DNA from: Mucilaginibacter sp. L196
Lineage (GTDB): Bacteria; Bacteroidota; Bacteroidia; Sphingobacteriales; Sphingobacteriaceae
Assembly: GCF_009765905.1 (NCBI RefSeq)
Contig: NZ_LMUO01000019.1
Span: forward strand, 313,895 to 377,894
DNA: 64,000 nucleotides
Direction: 5' to 3'
The first letter of the stretch is position 1. Each line of letters opens with the position of its first letter. Below are positions 43,938 to 52,242 of this stretch, one piece after another. A program made the position numbers and the translations under genes. The notes under the pieces were generated by a model. The model was not told the DNA's origin. It worked only from the letters and a program-made list of their open reading frames with translations, and searched no databases.

Positions 43938-43946
43938 ATAGGTTTT

Positions 43947-45494
43947 TTATTTGACTTGTAAAGCACCATTAATTTCCTTTATAAGCGGTTCCCCATTTTC
44001 GACGTCCGGACGTATTGGAGTTGATGAGAACAATTTGCCTTCTTTATCTATGATCAAAAGCGATGGATACGAACCATCAGGTACATAAGCTTTTATAAAT
44101 GGATTATTGGGCCCTGTACCTGCTGTATATAAGTATTTGGTGGTGGATGTAGTATAGTGTGTATAATGTTTACCCACTAAATTTTTGTCAATACTCTTTA
44201 TCCATAAATTTCTATCTTCATCAATGCAAAGGCTCACAAAAACAACGTCAGCCCGATCTCTAAAAACCTCTTCAACATGAGGCAATGCGGCAGCTACATG
44301 CACACATCCGCTACAGCCGGAAAACCACATATCTACAAAGACCACTTTCCCTTTAAAATCTGCCAAATGAACCGTTTTACCATTAACATCTTTAAAATCA
44401 AAATCTTTGACAGGTTCCCCTCTAGCATATGTGTTTTTAAGCTGCTCAACAATTGATTTAAAATAGGCACTTTGCATCACGGCTAAGGCGTTTTCTAAAT
44501 ATTCGGGCTGCAAATCATTTTTTCCGGTTAGTTGAATTAACCAATATGCTAAAAGCTTATCACGCAATGTGCCTGCATACTGTTTAGTAATTGCAGGAAA
44601 GTAATTTCGATCATATATAGAGATATTTTCATTCTGACTTATCCTGTCATATATCACTCCTAAGCGGATTTTTAAGTATAAATAGTTTATGTACTCGGGG
44701 GATAAATTTGCTTTATCATTCCCGCTAAAGTAGTCCGACCTTTGCGTAAGTTCTTTGTACGCATTGGCAAGACCAGGTTCCATCTTTTTTCCTGGTGTAA
44801 AAAAAAGGCCCTGCAAACCAACAATCCGATAAACGAATGAACGATTAAGACCGATAATATCGGCTCGGACTATAGAATATGCAAAAGGAGATAATATGGA
44901 TTTATAACCTGATAGGACATCAAGCTGTACGTTTAAAATCGAATCTTTCTGCCGCAGCCATTTTTCAATATTAGAATGTATATAATCATGAGAATCAGTT
45001 GTAAGGCAATTTTTTTCGTTGCTATCCAATTGCATAATTCTATTAGAAGCATATTGGGCCTCGAAAAGACTGGAACCCTTGCCTGTATAATACTGCGATT
45101 GCTTTTTAAAAACGACATGAATACTGTCTCCGGCTTCGATTAGGTAGTTGGCAATATCGCCATCGCCTGATAAATTTCCAAACCTGCTATCTCTCTTGCT
45201 CGATAGAAATAATGAAAAATGGAAAGGTAAGTTACCCGTCAGTATTTCAAACTTAAACTCACCATTGGCGTCAACAGTTGCAGTTAACGTTCGGGTGGAA
45301 AATCGTTCTGGTGATCCGTCAACTAAAAACGGCCCCTGTAATACCATAGATAACGTATCATGTTTTAAGTTATCGTCAACTTTTCCCGTGACATAGGTAA
45401 CGCTTTGATTTTCAAATTCAAAAGCTTTTTGTTGCGCTGACAAATTATTAATATTGGTTAATGCTAATAGGATTATTATTCTTAATACTTTCAT
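43947..45494 (-). CDS. TlpA-like thiol-disulfide oxidoreductase with N-terminal DUF4369-like region
   Basis: This 515-residue exported protein has a signal peptide (to about residue 20). A beta-rich N-terminal part (about residues 30-140) resembles the domain often preceding Bacteroidota TlpA modules, followed by a helical middle region. The C-terminal thioredoxin fold (from about residue 363) has active site CSGC at 394-397 in MWFSGCSGCVHVA. It would act as a periplasmic disulfide reductase or isomerase. The gene lies between a SusD fragment and the DsbD-N-like gene on the same strand. A SusC/SusD-TlpA arrangement is common in this phylum. Confidence 0.87.
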   Translation of the reverse strand: MKVLRIIILLALTNINNLSAQQKAFEFENQSVTYVTGKVDDNLKHDTLSMVLQGPFLVDGSPERFSTRTLTATVDANGEFKFEILTGNLPFHFSLFLSSKRDSRFGNLSGDGDIANYLIEAGDSIHVVFKKQSQYYTGKGSSLFEAQYASNRIMQLDSNEKNCLTTDSHDYIHSNIEKWLRQKDSILNVQLDVLSGYKSILSPFAYSIVRADIIGLNRSFVYRIVGLQGLFFTPGKKMEPGLANAYKELTQRSDYFSGNDKANLSPEYINYLYLKIRLGVIYDRISQNENISIYDRNYFPAITKQYAGTLRDKLLAYWLIQLTGKNDLQPEYLENALAVMQSAYFKSIVEQLKNTYARGEPVKDFDFKDVNGKTVHLADFKGKVVFVDMWFSGCSGCVHVAAALPHVEEVFRDRADVVFVSLCIDEDRNLWIKSIDKNLVGKHYTHYTTSTTKYLYTAGTGPNNPFIKAYVPDGSYPSLLIIDKEGKLFSSTPIRPDVENGEPLIKEINGALQVK

Positions 45495-45610
45495 ATATAG
45501 TTATTTAAGGCTTACTAACCTTTATATTTATAAATAGGGTTTTGGTAAGCTATTATTTGCTTATTTATTTTTTCTATGTCCTTGAATACCATAAATTTCG
45601 ATATCTATTG

Positions 45611-46250
45611 CTATCGTGGATTTTGCTCCAATCCTCCCGTAGTTGTTTCAATGGGGTCTAAAGGAAGTACATATTTAGGCGAGTTTGGCGGAAGCGTAAT
45701 TAATTGTCCGTTAACCGTTCGAGTTAGAGTAACCTGGAACCGTGGATCTTTATTTAATCTGCGTAAATCTGACCACCTAAGATTTCGGAAACAAAGTTCT
45801 TTTCGGCGTTCAGCCAGGATCAGCGCTAATGCTGCGTCGGCACTGGAAGCCGTTAAATTGGTGAATGTGCCTGTTAAATACCTGGTTTGCAATAAAGTAT
45901 TCAAATCATTTAGCGCAGCTGTGGTATTACTCGCGCGAGCGTAACATTCAGCCCGAATAAGATAGATTTCATCTGTTGCTATGCCCCCAAAAAAATAGGA
46001 GTAAAGACCCGTATAACTGCCCTGAAAGGCTATGTTTTTTCTCCTGTTTGTAAAAAAATAAAAACTGGGTCGCAAATCGTTTGAATTGTATGATTTATAT
46101 AAAGTTGAATCTACAATGAGATCGAGCGTAGGATAAAAGGAAATATAGCTTATTAATGCAGTTGAGAAAACTACTTCTTTATTAAATTCTGGAAAAGGGG
46201 CTTCATATGTTGGAGTCATTTGATTTAAATTCATTAACGCCCCTTGTTGT
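45611..46250 (-). pseudogene. RagB/SusD family protein, C-terminal fragment cut by IS21 element
   Basis: About 210 residues of a SusD-type outer membrane lipoprotein remain. The C-terminal signature is clear (DEIYLIRAECYARASNTTAAL, then RRKELCFRNLRWSDLRRLNKD and the final PLDPIETTTGGLEQNPR), and it is similar in layout to the complete SusD at 60514-61887. The N-terminal half and lipobox are missing, and the frame meets the end of the IS element near 46248-46265. Sequence beyond the IS at 48860 does not continue a SusD gene, so DNA was lost or rearranged as well as interrupted. The partner susC is absent. Confidence 0.85.
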
Positions 46251-46372
46251 ATATTATGGAGATGTTGACCACCCTATTTCGGGCCAAATTGACCCAGGGG
46301 TTAGCTGACTTTTGGGTTGCAGCAAATGCTGTAAAAGCATGTACAAAAATAGTTATTTAAAAGGTAATTTCA

Positions 46373-47119
46373 TTAATGGCTGTTTTCCGGTTCAACACTA
46401 CGTTTTCTTCTCATAGATTCTCCCTTTAGCTCGATACGGTGTGCATCATGAACGATCCGGTCGAGGATCGCATCAGCAACCGTTTTTTCACCGATCACTT
46501 CAAACCATTTACTGACTGGTAGCTGCGAAGTAATGATCAGCGAGGTCTTACCATGCCTGTCCTCAATGATCTCCATTAGTGCCGCCCTGCTTTGTGCATC
46601 AAAAGGCTGGATACCAAAGTCGTCGAGTATGAGCAATTGCTGTCTTTCGATCTTAGCCAGCTCTTTCATGTAGGAGCCATCCGCCTTAGCCATCTTCAGT
46701 TTAGCAAATAGTTTAGGCGTACTGGTGTACAATACCCGGTAGCCCAATACACAGGCCTGGTAACCCACAGCAGAAGCAATATAGCTTTTACCGATACCGG
46801 TACTCCCGGTGATCAGCAGGTTCTCGAAGCGGTCAACAAACGTACAATCTGCCAGGCGCATGATCTGGTTGCGGTCAATACTTCGGTCGGCATGATAATG
46901 AACATCTTCAATTGAAGCTTTATAGCGGAACCGGGCATACAGGATCGTGCGTTCGATACGCCTGTTCTGCCGGTCGTCCCATTCTGCATCTACCAGGTGG
47001 GCCAGTAGTTCATCTGCTGTGTAATCGTTTGTTTTACCGGTTTCCATACTGCTTTTAAAGGCATGGAACATGCCGAAGAACTTCATCTTCCGCAGTTTGT
47101 CTAAGGTACTTGTGTTCAT
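46373..47119 (-). CDS. istB: IS21-type helper ATPase IstB
   Basis: This 248-residue AAA+ ATPase has an N-terminal helical IstB domain, Walker A GSTGIGKS at residues 105-112 and Walker B LLILDDFG near residue 156. It assists target selection and transposition by IstA. It lies 20 bp downstream of istA on the same strand, the standard IS21 order. Confidence 0.96.
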   Translation of the reverse strand: MNTSTLDKLRKMKFFGMFHAFKSSMETGKTNDYTADELLAHLVDAEWDDRQNRRIERTILYARFRYKASIEDVHYHADRSIDRNQIMRLADCTFVDRFENLLITGSTGIGKSYIASAVGYQACVLGYRVLYTSTPKLFAKLKMAKADGSYMKELAKIERQQLLILDDFGIQPFDAQSRAALMEIIEDRHGKTSLIITSQLPVSKWFEVIGEKTVADAILDRIVHDAHRIELKGESMRRKRSVEPENSH

Positions 47120-47139
47120 GTTATTGTTGTTTTAAATGG

Positions 47140-48717
47140 TTATTTGTAATAGTCTTTTCCCCGGATATTACCATGATCAGGCATGGGTAGCTCATCGGCA
47201 AATATGCTTTCCTCATAGTTGTCCATCTTGTTTTCCAATATGGTTTGTATCGTTTTATAGCTATAAAGGCCATAACTGAGCCCTCGCTGACAGGCCATTA
47301 TTAACCGTTCGTTTCCTGCTTTTTTTGCAAAGCCAAGTACCCCCAGGCAGGATTTGTAAGCCTGTTCGGGGTGTTGTTTACGCTCCAGTATCTGAAGGAT
47401 ATATAGCCTGACATCCTCATGAATGGAGGCCGCCCAATTGAGGAACATATCTGGTGTCCAGTCACTTTTAAAGCGGTGAGCGCTGGCCATGTGTTCTTTG
47501 TCAGTAGTATAACCATAGGGGTTCTTTTCGCGCGGGTGCAAAGCGATACGCTCATAATTGGAGTAGATCTCTACAATAGTGCGGGAGTATAATAGCTTAA
47601 CCCGCTTGCCGATGAAGCGGTAAGGCACACTGTAATAGTGTTTATCAGGGCCGAGATTGACATGGCCATTCTTGATCACCCTGGCATAAAAGTGCTTTTT
47701 GAACTGGTAACGCAGGACAGGCAGTGGTGCTAGGGTTTGGCGCTCGATCTCTTCAAACTGTAGCCTGCGGCTATAGTTGCGGCCCTTGAGCAACTGGCTG
47801 TTATGGACTTCCAGGGCCTGCCAGATCGCCGTATTGAGTTCTGATAAAGAATGGTAGATATGCTTGTTTAAAGGGGCGTATACCTTGGTATAAATGATCT
47901 TAACGGCACCTTCTACCAATGCTTTGTCGCGCGGGCGGTACGCCCGCGCTGGTAATATGGTAGTCCCATAATGGTCGGCGAAGTCTTCAAATGTTTCGTT
48001 AAGGGTTGGTTCATAGCGGCTGCTTTTGGTTACAGCCGCCTTCAGGTTATCCGGTACAATGGCGGCAGGAACGCCGCCGATAAAGTGCAGGGTATTCTCG
48101 CAGGCTGCGATAAAGTCTTCCTTTTGCTGGCTCATAACAGCCTCTACATAGGTGAGCTGGCTGGCACCAAGGATTGCTACAAAGACTTCTACTTCAATGA
48201 CTTCACCGGTTTCTTTGTCCGTATAGTTCATCTTTTCACCCGCAAAATCGACGTATAGCTTGTCCCCGGCCTTGTGATCCATGTGCATGGTCGGGTTGAC
48301 CCTGGTCTTCCATTGGTTGTAATACGTGCAAAACTGGGTATACTTATAGCCGTCGGGAAACTCTTTGATATAAGCTTCCCACAGGAGCTGCCGGTTCATA
48401 CCGGTCTTTTTGAGCTCTTTATCGACATGTGGAAAGCAGCGCAGCATGGATTGCATACGGCTGCTTGGCTGGTTGTTTTCCCTGGTCTTGCCGAAAAGGT
48501 CTTCCAGTTCCTTATCATTCAGGTTATTAACTTCTTCAAAGGTAAAGCCGCTCTTCTTAAGGACCGCCAGGTACTTTCTTACGGTATTCCGGGATGATTC
48601 AATCTGGGCAGCTATAAATCGCGTGCTACGCCCCTGGCTGTTCATCCTTAAAATCTTTCTAATCTTACTCATGCTGATTGTCAAATTGGCCATCTTAGAA
48701 CGGGTCTTTGCCCTCAA
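47140..48717 (-). CDS. istA: IS21-type transposase IstA
   Basis: This protein has up to 525 residues. An N-terminal helix-turn-helix (RSTRFIAAQIESSRNTVRKYL, near residues 30-50) is followed by an rve-type DDE catalytic core with Asp157 (YVDFAGEK), Asp223 (VPDNLK) and Glu269 (KALVEG). The catalytic set is complete and the frame uninterrupted, so the element may be active. The true start may be one of the internal ATGs shortly downstream (MANLTIS or MSKIRKIL). Confidence 0.95.
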   Translation of the reverse strand: MRAKTRSKMANLTISMSKIRKILRMNSQGRSTRFIAAQIESSRNTVRKYLAVLKKSGFTFEEVNNLNDKELEDLFGKTRENNQPSSRMQSMLRCFPHVDKELKKTGMNRQLLWEAYIKEFPDGYKYTQFCTYYNQWKTRVNPTMHMDHKAGDKLYVDFAGEKMNYTDKETGEVIEVEVFVAILGASQLTYVEAVMSQQKEDFIAACENTLHFIGGVPAAIVPDNLKAAVTKSSRYEPTLNETFEDFADHYGTTILPARAYRPRDKALVEGAVKIIYTKVYAPLNKHIYHSLSELNTAIWQALEVHNSQLLKGRNYSRRLQFEEIERQTLAPLPVLRYQFKKHFYARVIKNGHVNLGPDKHYYSVPYRFIGKRVKLLYSRTIVEIYSNYERIALHPREKNPYGYTTDKEHMASAHRFKSDWTPDMFLNWAASIHEDVRLYILQILERKQHPEQAYKSCLGVLGFAKKAGNERLIMACQRGLSYGLYSYKTIQTILENKMDNYEESIFADELPMPDHGNIRGKDYYK

Positions 48718-48897
48718 AAGATGGTTGCTTCTACAGCATTTGCTACGCGTTTTGGTGGGTCAGTTTGCCCCGAAATGCCCTGGTCAGTTTGCCCCGAAAC
48801 GGTGGGTCAGCTTGCGCCGAAATGGTGTGGTCTCATTCATCATAATCTCCAATATAGGGTTGTTTTAGCTTACAAATCGACAAAAATGAGCGATCCC

Positions 48898-49179
48898 TTA
48901 TTCCTGAAAAGTGTCAACGTTTCTAGTGTCTTGCACCTTCTTAGCGAGGTCAACAACGGTCAAAAGATAGCCCTCCTGAATATTAATAAAGTCTTCTGTT
49001 TCTAATTTCCTCGCGGCTTTAAGTTCTTCTTTCAACTCGGCATTTTGCTCTTTCAAGCTTCTGATTTCATCCCCTTTATCTGCAATGATTTCATCTTTGG
49101 TTCGGCCTGTGTTCCATTGGTCAATAGTTTTAAGGTAAGCTAAGAAATTTTTTAAATGCTGCTTATTTCTGAACGCCAT
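48898..49179 (-). CDS. Hypothetical coiled-coil protein, probably remnant of a larger mobile-element gene
   Basis: This 93-residue reading frame is rich in charged residues, with a coiled-coil stretch (DEIRSLKEQNAELKEELKAAR, residues 37-57). The same frame stays open upstream to 49278 and looks protein-like there (FFTHVWEIIDDAAGEL) but has no start codon, so the 5' end may be damaged. It ends 38 bp from the IS21 right end. I do not recognise the family. Its position between an IS and an isolated tRNA 3' fragment suggests it belongs to an element remnant. Confidence 0.45.
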   Translation of the reverse strand: MAFRNKQHLKNFLAYLKTIDQWNTGRTKDEIIADKGDEIRSLKEQNAELKEELKAARKLETEDFINIQEGYLLTVVDLAKKVQDTRNVDTFQE

Positions 49180-49415
49180 TGCGTGCCTTGAAGTATAGCG
49201 GTTTTTTACTTTTAATTCGCCGGCGGCATCGTCAATTATTTCCCAAACGTGAGTAAAGAACTCTTTTTTCGCAAGGTGTTAACTCGATTAAAATGTTGAT
49301 AATCAATTAATTAAAATCAATTCGGTGCGTGGTGTTTTTCCATTGAAGTACGCACCTAATTACGCTCATTTTTGTTGCGATTTGGTGCATAATATGGTGT
49401 TTTGATGCAATAAAA

Positions 49416-49448
49416 AAGGCTGCAAACCTTAGATTTGCAGCCTTTTAG
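49416..49448 (-). terminator. Terminator downstream of tRNA 3' fragment
   Basis: Perfect 13-bp arms aaaaggctgcaaa (49416-49428) and tttgcagcctttt (49436-49448) have T-rich tails on both strands. It lies just downstream of the minus-strand tRNA fragment. Confidence 0.8.
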
Positions 49449-49469
49449 CATCTTTTGATATTGTTTTTC

Positions 49470-49492
49470 GTAGCCCGTAGGGGAATCGAACC
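49470..49492 (-). other. Isolated tRNA 3' end fragment, probable attachment site
   Basis: On the minus strand it reads ggttcgattcccctacgggc and then tac: a T-loop, 3' T-stem and acceptor strand of a tRNA. Upstream, the 5' T-stem does not pair (acaa instead of agggg) and no anticodon arm is present. This is what an element leaves when it integrates at a tRNA 3' end. It does not match tRNA-Phe at 40337. Confidence 0.6.
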
Positions 49493-49750
49493 TTGTCCGT
49501 AACCCACTGGTTATCAATGTGTTTTAAGCTATAATCTTTTGACTCATCGAATTACTCACTGCAACTTTTTGCCTGTTTGTAGCTGTAAACCGTTACACTA
49601 AGTTATGTAAAATTTCCATAAAATCAAAGAAAAAAATTCATGCTGGATGTTTGAAAGTATTGATATTCAGTCGAGAATGTTCTATTGATCATTTACTTAA
49701 GTAACTAAATTACTTCTGTCCTATGCTCTGTTCATAACTGACAGATTATA

Positions 49751-49774
49751 TTTATTTACCAAATGGTAAATAAA
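49751..49774. promoter_or_regulatory. Palindromic operator upstream of Crp/Fnr-like gene
   Basis: The core TTTACCAAATGGTAAA (49755-49770) has extended arms tttatttacc and ggtaaataaa around AAAT. It lies 30 bp before the start codon. An almost identical core precedes the SDR gene at 50382. Confidence 0.65.
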
Positions 49775-49803
49775 CTGCACGCGATAAATTCGATATTTAA
49801 CCT

Positions 49804-50373
49804 ATGGAAGAGTTCATTAATTACATATTGAAGTTTGGCAATCTGAATAAGCAGCAAACAGATTTCATTATGACCAAAGCAAAAACGCTGGAACTTCATA
49901 AAGATGAATATTTTTCAGAAGCCGGAAAGATCCCCCGGCAAGTTGGATTTCTTCTAAAAGGGGTAATTCGTTTCTGCTATTATAACAACAAAGGCGAAGA
50001 GATCACTCATTCATTCAGTGAAGAGAATCATTTTGTTTCGGACCAGCAAAAGTTTGAGGCACAAGTGTTAGCTTCTGAGTATATACAGGCGGTTACCAAT
50101 TGTACATTGCTTGTTTTTTCAAAGAAAGATTGGGACGAGATCGGAAATACAATTGTTGGGTGGGAAGCTATTACAGGTCTGATAGTAAAAAATTGTTTGT
50201 TAAAAACGCTTGAAAGAAGGAGCCCATTAGTTTCAGAAGATGCAACCACCCGTTATTTATTATTCATTGAACAATTCCCTGGTCTTGTCAATCGTATTGC
50301 TCTTTCTCATATTGCTTCTTACCTCGGGATCACCCAACAATCATTAAGCAGAATAAGAAAAAATATCAGTTAA
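49804..50373 (+). CDS. Crp/Fnr family transcriptional regulator
   Basis: This 189-residue protein has a cyclic-nucleotide-binding-like beta-roll (about residues 20-110, with GFLLKGVIRFCYYNNKGEEI) and a short C-terminal helix-turn-helix (ALSHIASYLGITQQSLSRIRK, residues 165-185). The typical cAMP-binding RGE-x6-RS box is absent, so the ligand is uncertain. A palindrome before this gene also precedes the SDR gene 78 bp downstream, which points to autoregulation and control of that gene. Confidence 0.9.
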   Translation: MEEFINYILKFGNLNKQQTDFIMTKAKTLELHKDEYFSEAGKIPRQVGFLLKGVIRFCYYNNKGEEITHSFSEENHFVSDQQKFEAQVLASEYIQAVTNCTLLVFSKKDWDEIGNTIVGWEAITGLIVKNCLLKTLERRSPLVSEDATTRYLLFIEQFPGLVNRIALSHIASYLGITQQSLSRIRKNIS

Positions 50374-50381
50374 AATTGCTT

Positions 50382-50397
50382 TTTACCAAATGATAAA
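50382..50397. promoter_or_regulatory. Operator copy upstream of SDR gene
   Basis: TTTACCAAATGATAAA differs by one base from the operator core at 49755-49770. It lies 54 bp before the SDR start codon, in the gap after the regulator gene. Confidence 0.65.
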
Positions 50398-50451
50398 AGA
50401 TTTCTTTTTTTAGATGCCAACCTTTGCCTCATTATTTTAAATAACAAAAAA

Positions 50452-51315
50452 ATGAGCAAAAAAGTCGTATTAATTACAGGAACGAATAGCGGTTTCGGAT
50501 GGCTTATCGCCAAGTCCGTTGCGGCTTTGGGGCATAAAGTTTATGCTACGATTAGAGATACCGAAGGTAAAAATGCTGACAAAGCAAAAGCCCTCGCACG
50601 GATAGAAAATGTTACTGTTTTGGATGTGTCACTAACTGATGAAACAAGTGTAAAAAAAGCTATTGAAGCGATCATCGCAAAAGAAGGAACGATTGACGTT
50701 TTGGTAAACAATGCCGGTGCCGCGATGTTCGGTGTCGCCGAAAGTTCTACTACTGAAGATGTGCAGCGGATGTTTGATATCAATGTCTTCGCGCCATGGA
50801 GATTGGTAAAGTTAACATTACCATTTATGCGCAAACAATCAGAAGGCTTAATTATTAACGTTTCAAGCGGATATGGCAGATTTTCCGCTCCTTTTTCTGT
50901 GGTATACAGTGCTTCAAAGTTTGCTTTGGAAGGTTTAAGCGAAGGTTTGCATTATGAAGTACGCCCTTTAGGTGTTGATATAGCTATTATTCAACCAGGC
51001 GCTTTCCCTACTGAAATATCGCAAAATATACAGGTTGGTTCTGACGCATCAGTTGCTGACGATTATAAAGCGATCGCTGACGTTCCAAATAAAATGTTCG
51101 CAGCCATCGGACAAATGTTTGAAACTGCAAAGCCAGATCCGCAGGAAGTTGCGGATGCGATAGTAAACCTGATCAATTTACCGAAAGGTCAAAGGCCATT
51201 AAGGACAGTTGTTGATTCTTCAACAGGAGATATCACTAAAAGGGCCAACGACGCCGTTAAAGTTGAATTCAAAAAAGTTTTGACGGCATTCGGGATGGAA
51301 GATCTGTTAGCGTAA
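50452..51315 (+). CDS. Short-chain dehydrogenase/reductase
   Basis: This 287-residue classical SDR has cofactor loop TGTNSGFG (residues 10-17), NNAG (near residue 87), a catalytic Ser in INVSSG (near residue 138) and YSASK with Tyr152 and Lys156. It is a cytoplasmic NAD(P)-dependent oxidoreductase of unknown substrate. The preceding Crp/Fnr-like gene and shared operator suggest it is the regulator's main target. Confidence 0.92.
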   Translation: MSKKVVLITGTNSGFGWLIAKSVAALGHKVYATIRDTEGKNADKAKALARIENVTVLDVSLTDETSVKKAIEAIIAKEGTIDVLVNNAGAAMFGVAESSTTEDVQRMFDINVFAPWRLVKLTLPFMRKQSEGLIINVSSGYGRFSAPFSVVYSASKFALEGLSEGLHYEVRPLGVDIAIIQPGAFPTEISQNIQVGSDASVADDYKAIADVPNKMFAAIGQMFETAKPDPQEVADAIVNLINLPKGQRPLRTVVDSSTGDITKRANDAVKVEFKKVLTAFGMEDLLA

Positions 51316-51642
51316 AAGATTGTTTTTATAAATACCGGTTCCAAATGCCTCCGGTCAAACGCTGACTTTGTTGGTAAAGTGGTTTAGTTTGTGCCCATTT
51401 AGAGCCAACTAAAACCACTTCACTTCATTTAAAACAGCGATTTGATCGACAAACTGGTTCAAATTCTGCCCAGCCTCCGGAGTTATCAACTACGTCCCCT
51501 GACTGGGCAGAATTCGAACCAATATTGGACATTCAGGAGCCGTTGACATTTCGTTCCGGAAAATCGGAATGTTGATTCCGCGACACTATGACTATGTCAA
51601 CTCATTGATTTCAAAATATTTTTTGTACTAATTGTTACACAA
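51316..51642. other. Gene-free region with three nested or adjacent inverted repeats
   Basis: No gene is seen. It contains inverted repeats at 51377-51420, 51455-51521 and 51542-51601. Words such as gtggtttagtttgtgccc and tggttcaaattctgccca recall the repeated end sequences of IS21-type elements, so this may be a pair of degenerate IS ends or a MITE. Confidence 0.5.
51455..51521. repeat. 19-bp inverted repeat
   Basis: Arms tggttcaaattctgcccag (51455-51473) and ctgggcagaattcgaacca (51503-51521) match at 18 of 19 positions around a 29-nt centre. Flanking inverted repeats are at 51377-51420 and 51542-51601 (gttgacat / atgtcaac). Confidence 0.8.
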
Positions 51643-52242
51643 ATGGATGCTTTAAGGCCTACGGAATCGCCTGGTCAAGCGCCCCGGAATTTCCACCCTG
51701 AGGTGCAATTTTATGAATTTCCCGAAGCGACAAGCCGGAATGAATGGCGGGCCGTCGCCGGAAAAAATCAAACTTTTCCTTTGCTGATCAGGAGTAGCAC
51801 ATGGATCTATGACATGAAATTGGAACAGGGAAAAAAGCAATCGTTGCCCGTAGGAAATTCAATATGCCTGGTCCATTTGTTCGATGGTGCGCTTAGGGTC
51901 AATGACGATATGGCTATACAAAAAGGAGAAAGTTTCGTCGTTGAAGACGAAGAAATTCAGCTAACTGCCACAGAGGATTCCGATATTGTACTTTTTATAA
52001 CGGATGAAAAGGCAAGGGTATTTAAAGAAGGTATGTATAGTGCTATTACAAAAAATACCTTCATTGAAGAACTACAAAAGCAAAACATCAATGTAGCATT
52101 CCGTACCAATGACCAGGGTTATACCTATGGTGTTCCCTATATTGATAATAACAATAAAACGGTATTCAACGGCAGTGATTTAGGCAAAGCTTATAGTGCC
52201 AAAGCCATCGTAGACAGGTTCAGTACAACCGATAAAAAATAA
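51643..52242 (+). CDS. Chimeric ORF: pirin-like cupin domain fused to relaxase C-terminal part
   Basis: This is a 199-residue ORF of two unrelated parts. Residues about 20-130 look like the C-terminal cupin of pirin-like proteins (FYEFPEATSRNEWRAVAG, LIRSSTWIYDMKL, VHLFDGALRVND). From about residue 140 the sequence (INVAFRTNDQGYTYGVPYID, then GSDLGKAYSAKAIVDRF) looks like the C-terminal region of a Bacteroidota MobB relaxase. The catalytic relaxase N-terminus is absent, so a deletion fused the two near base 52040. The frame then stops at 52240 after a run of six A. One more A would join it to the relaxase tail in the next feature. Confidence 0.6.
   Translation: MDALRPTESPGQAPRNFHPEVQFYEFPEATSRNEWRAVAGKNQTFPLLIRSSTWIYDMKLEQGKKQSLPVGNSICLVHLFDGALRVNDDMAIQKGESFVVEDEEIQLTATEDSDIVLFITDEKARVFKEGMYSAITKNTFIEELQKQNINVAFRTNDQGYTYGVPYIDNNNKTVFNGSDLGKAYSAKAIVDRFSTTDKK

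Larger units (their letters stand above)
46248..48859 (-). mobile_element. IS21 family insertion sequence
   Basis: A complete istA-istB pair lies within related terminal sequences. The left end carries gttgaccaccctatttcggg with aaattgaccca. The right end, read in reverse complement, carries gagaccacaccatttcggcg with agctgaccca and further internal repeats of gtcagtttgccccgaaa. The outer limits are approximate: the similarity between ends extends to tatattatggag and tatattggag. A 4-bp duplication (ttgt at 46244-46247 and 48860-48863) is possible but short. The element cuts the SusD gene. Confidence 0.85.
49180..49803. other. Gene-free junction region with hairpin, terminator, tRNA fragment and operator
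   Basis: No complete gene is seen. In order it holds an open but start-less frame to 49278; an inverted repeat (ggtgcgt near 49324 with acgcacc near 49350); a terminator (49416-49448); a tRNA 3' fragment (49470-49492); AT-rich DNA; and the operator-like palindrome at 49751-49774 before the Crp/Fnr gene. Confidence 0.6.

Noticed and set aside
48721..49005. Plus-strand frame across the IS21 right end
   Set aside because: It is translation of the repeated IS end sequence and the antisense of the coiled-coil ORF.
49470..49560. A complete tRNA gene on the minus strand
   Set aside because: The T-stem 5' side does not pair and no anticodon, D arm or 5' acceptor strand is found.
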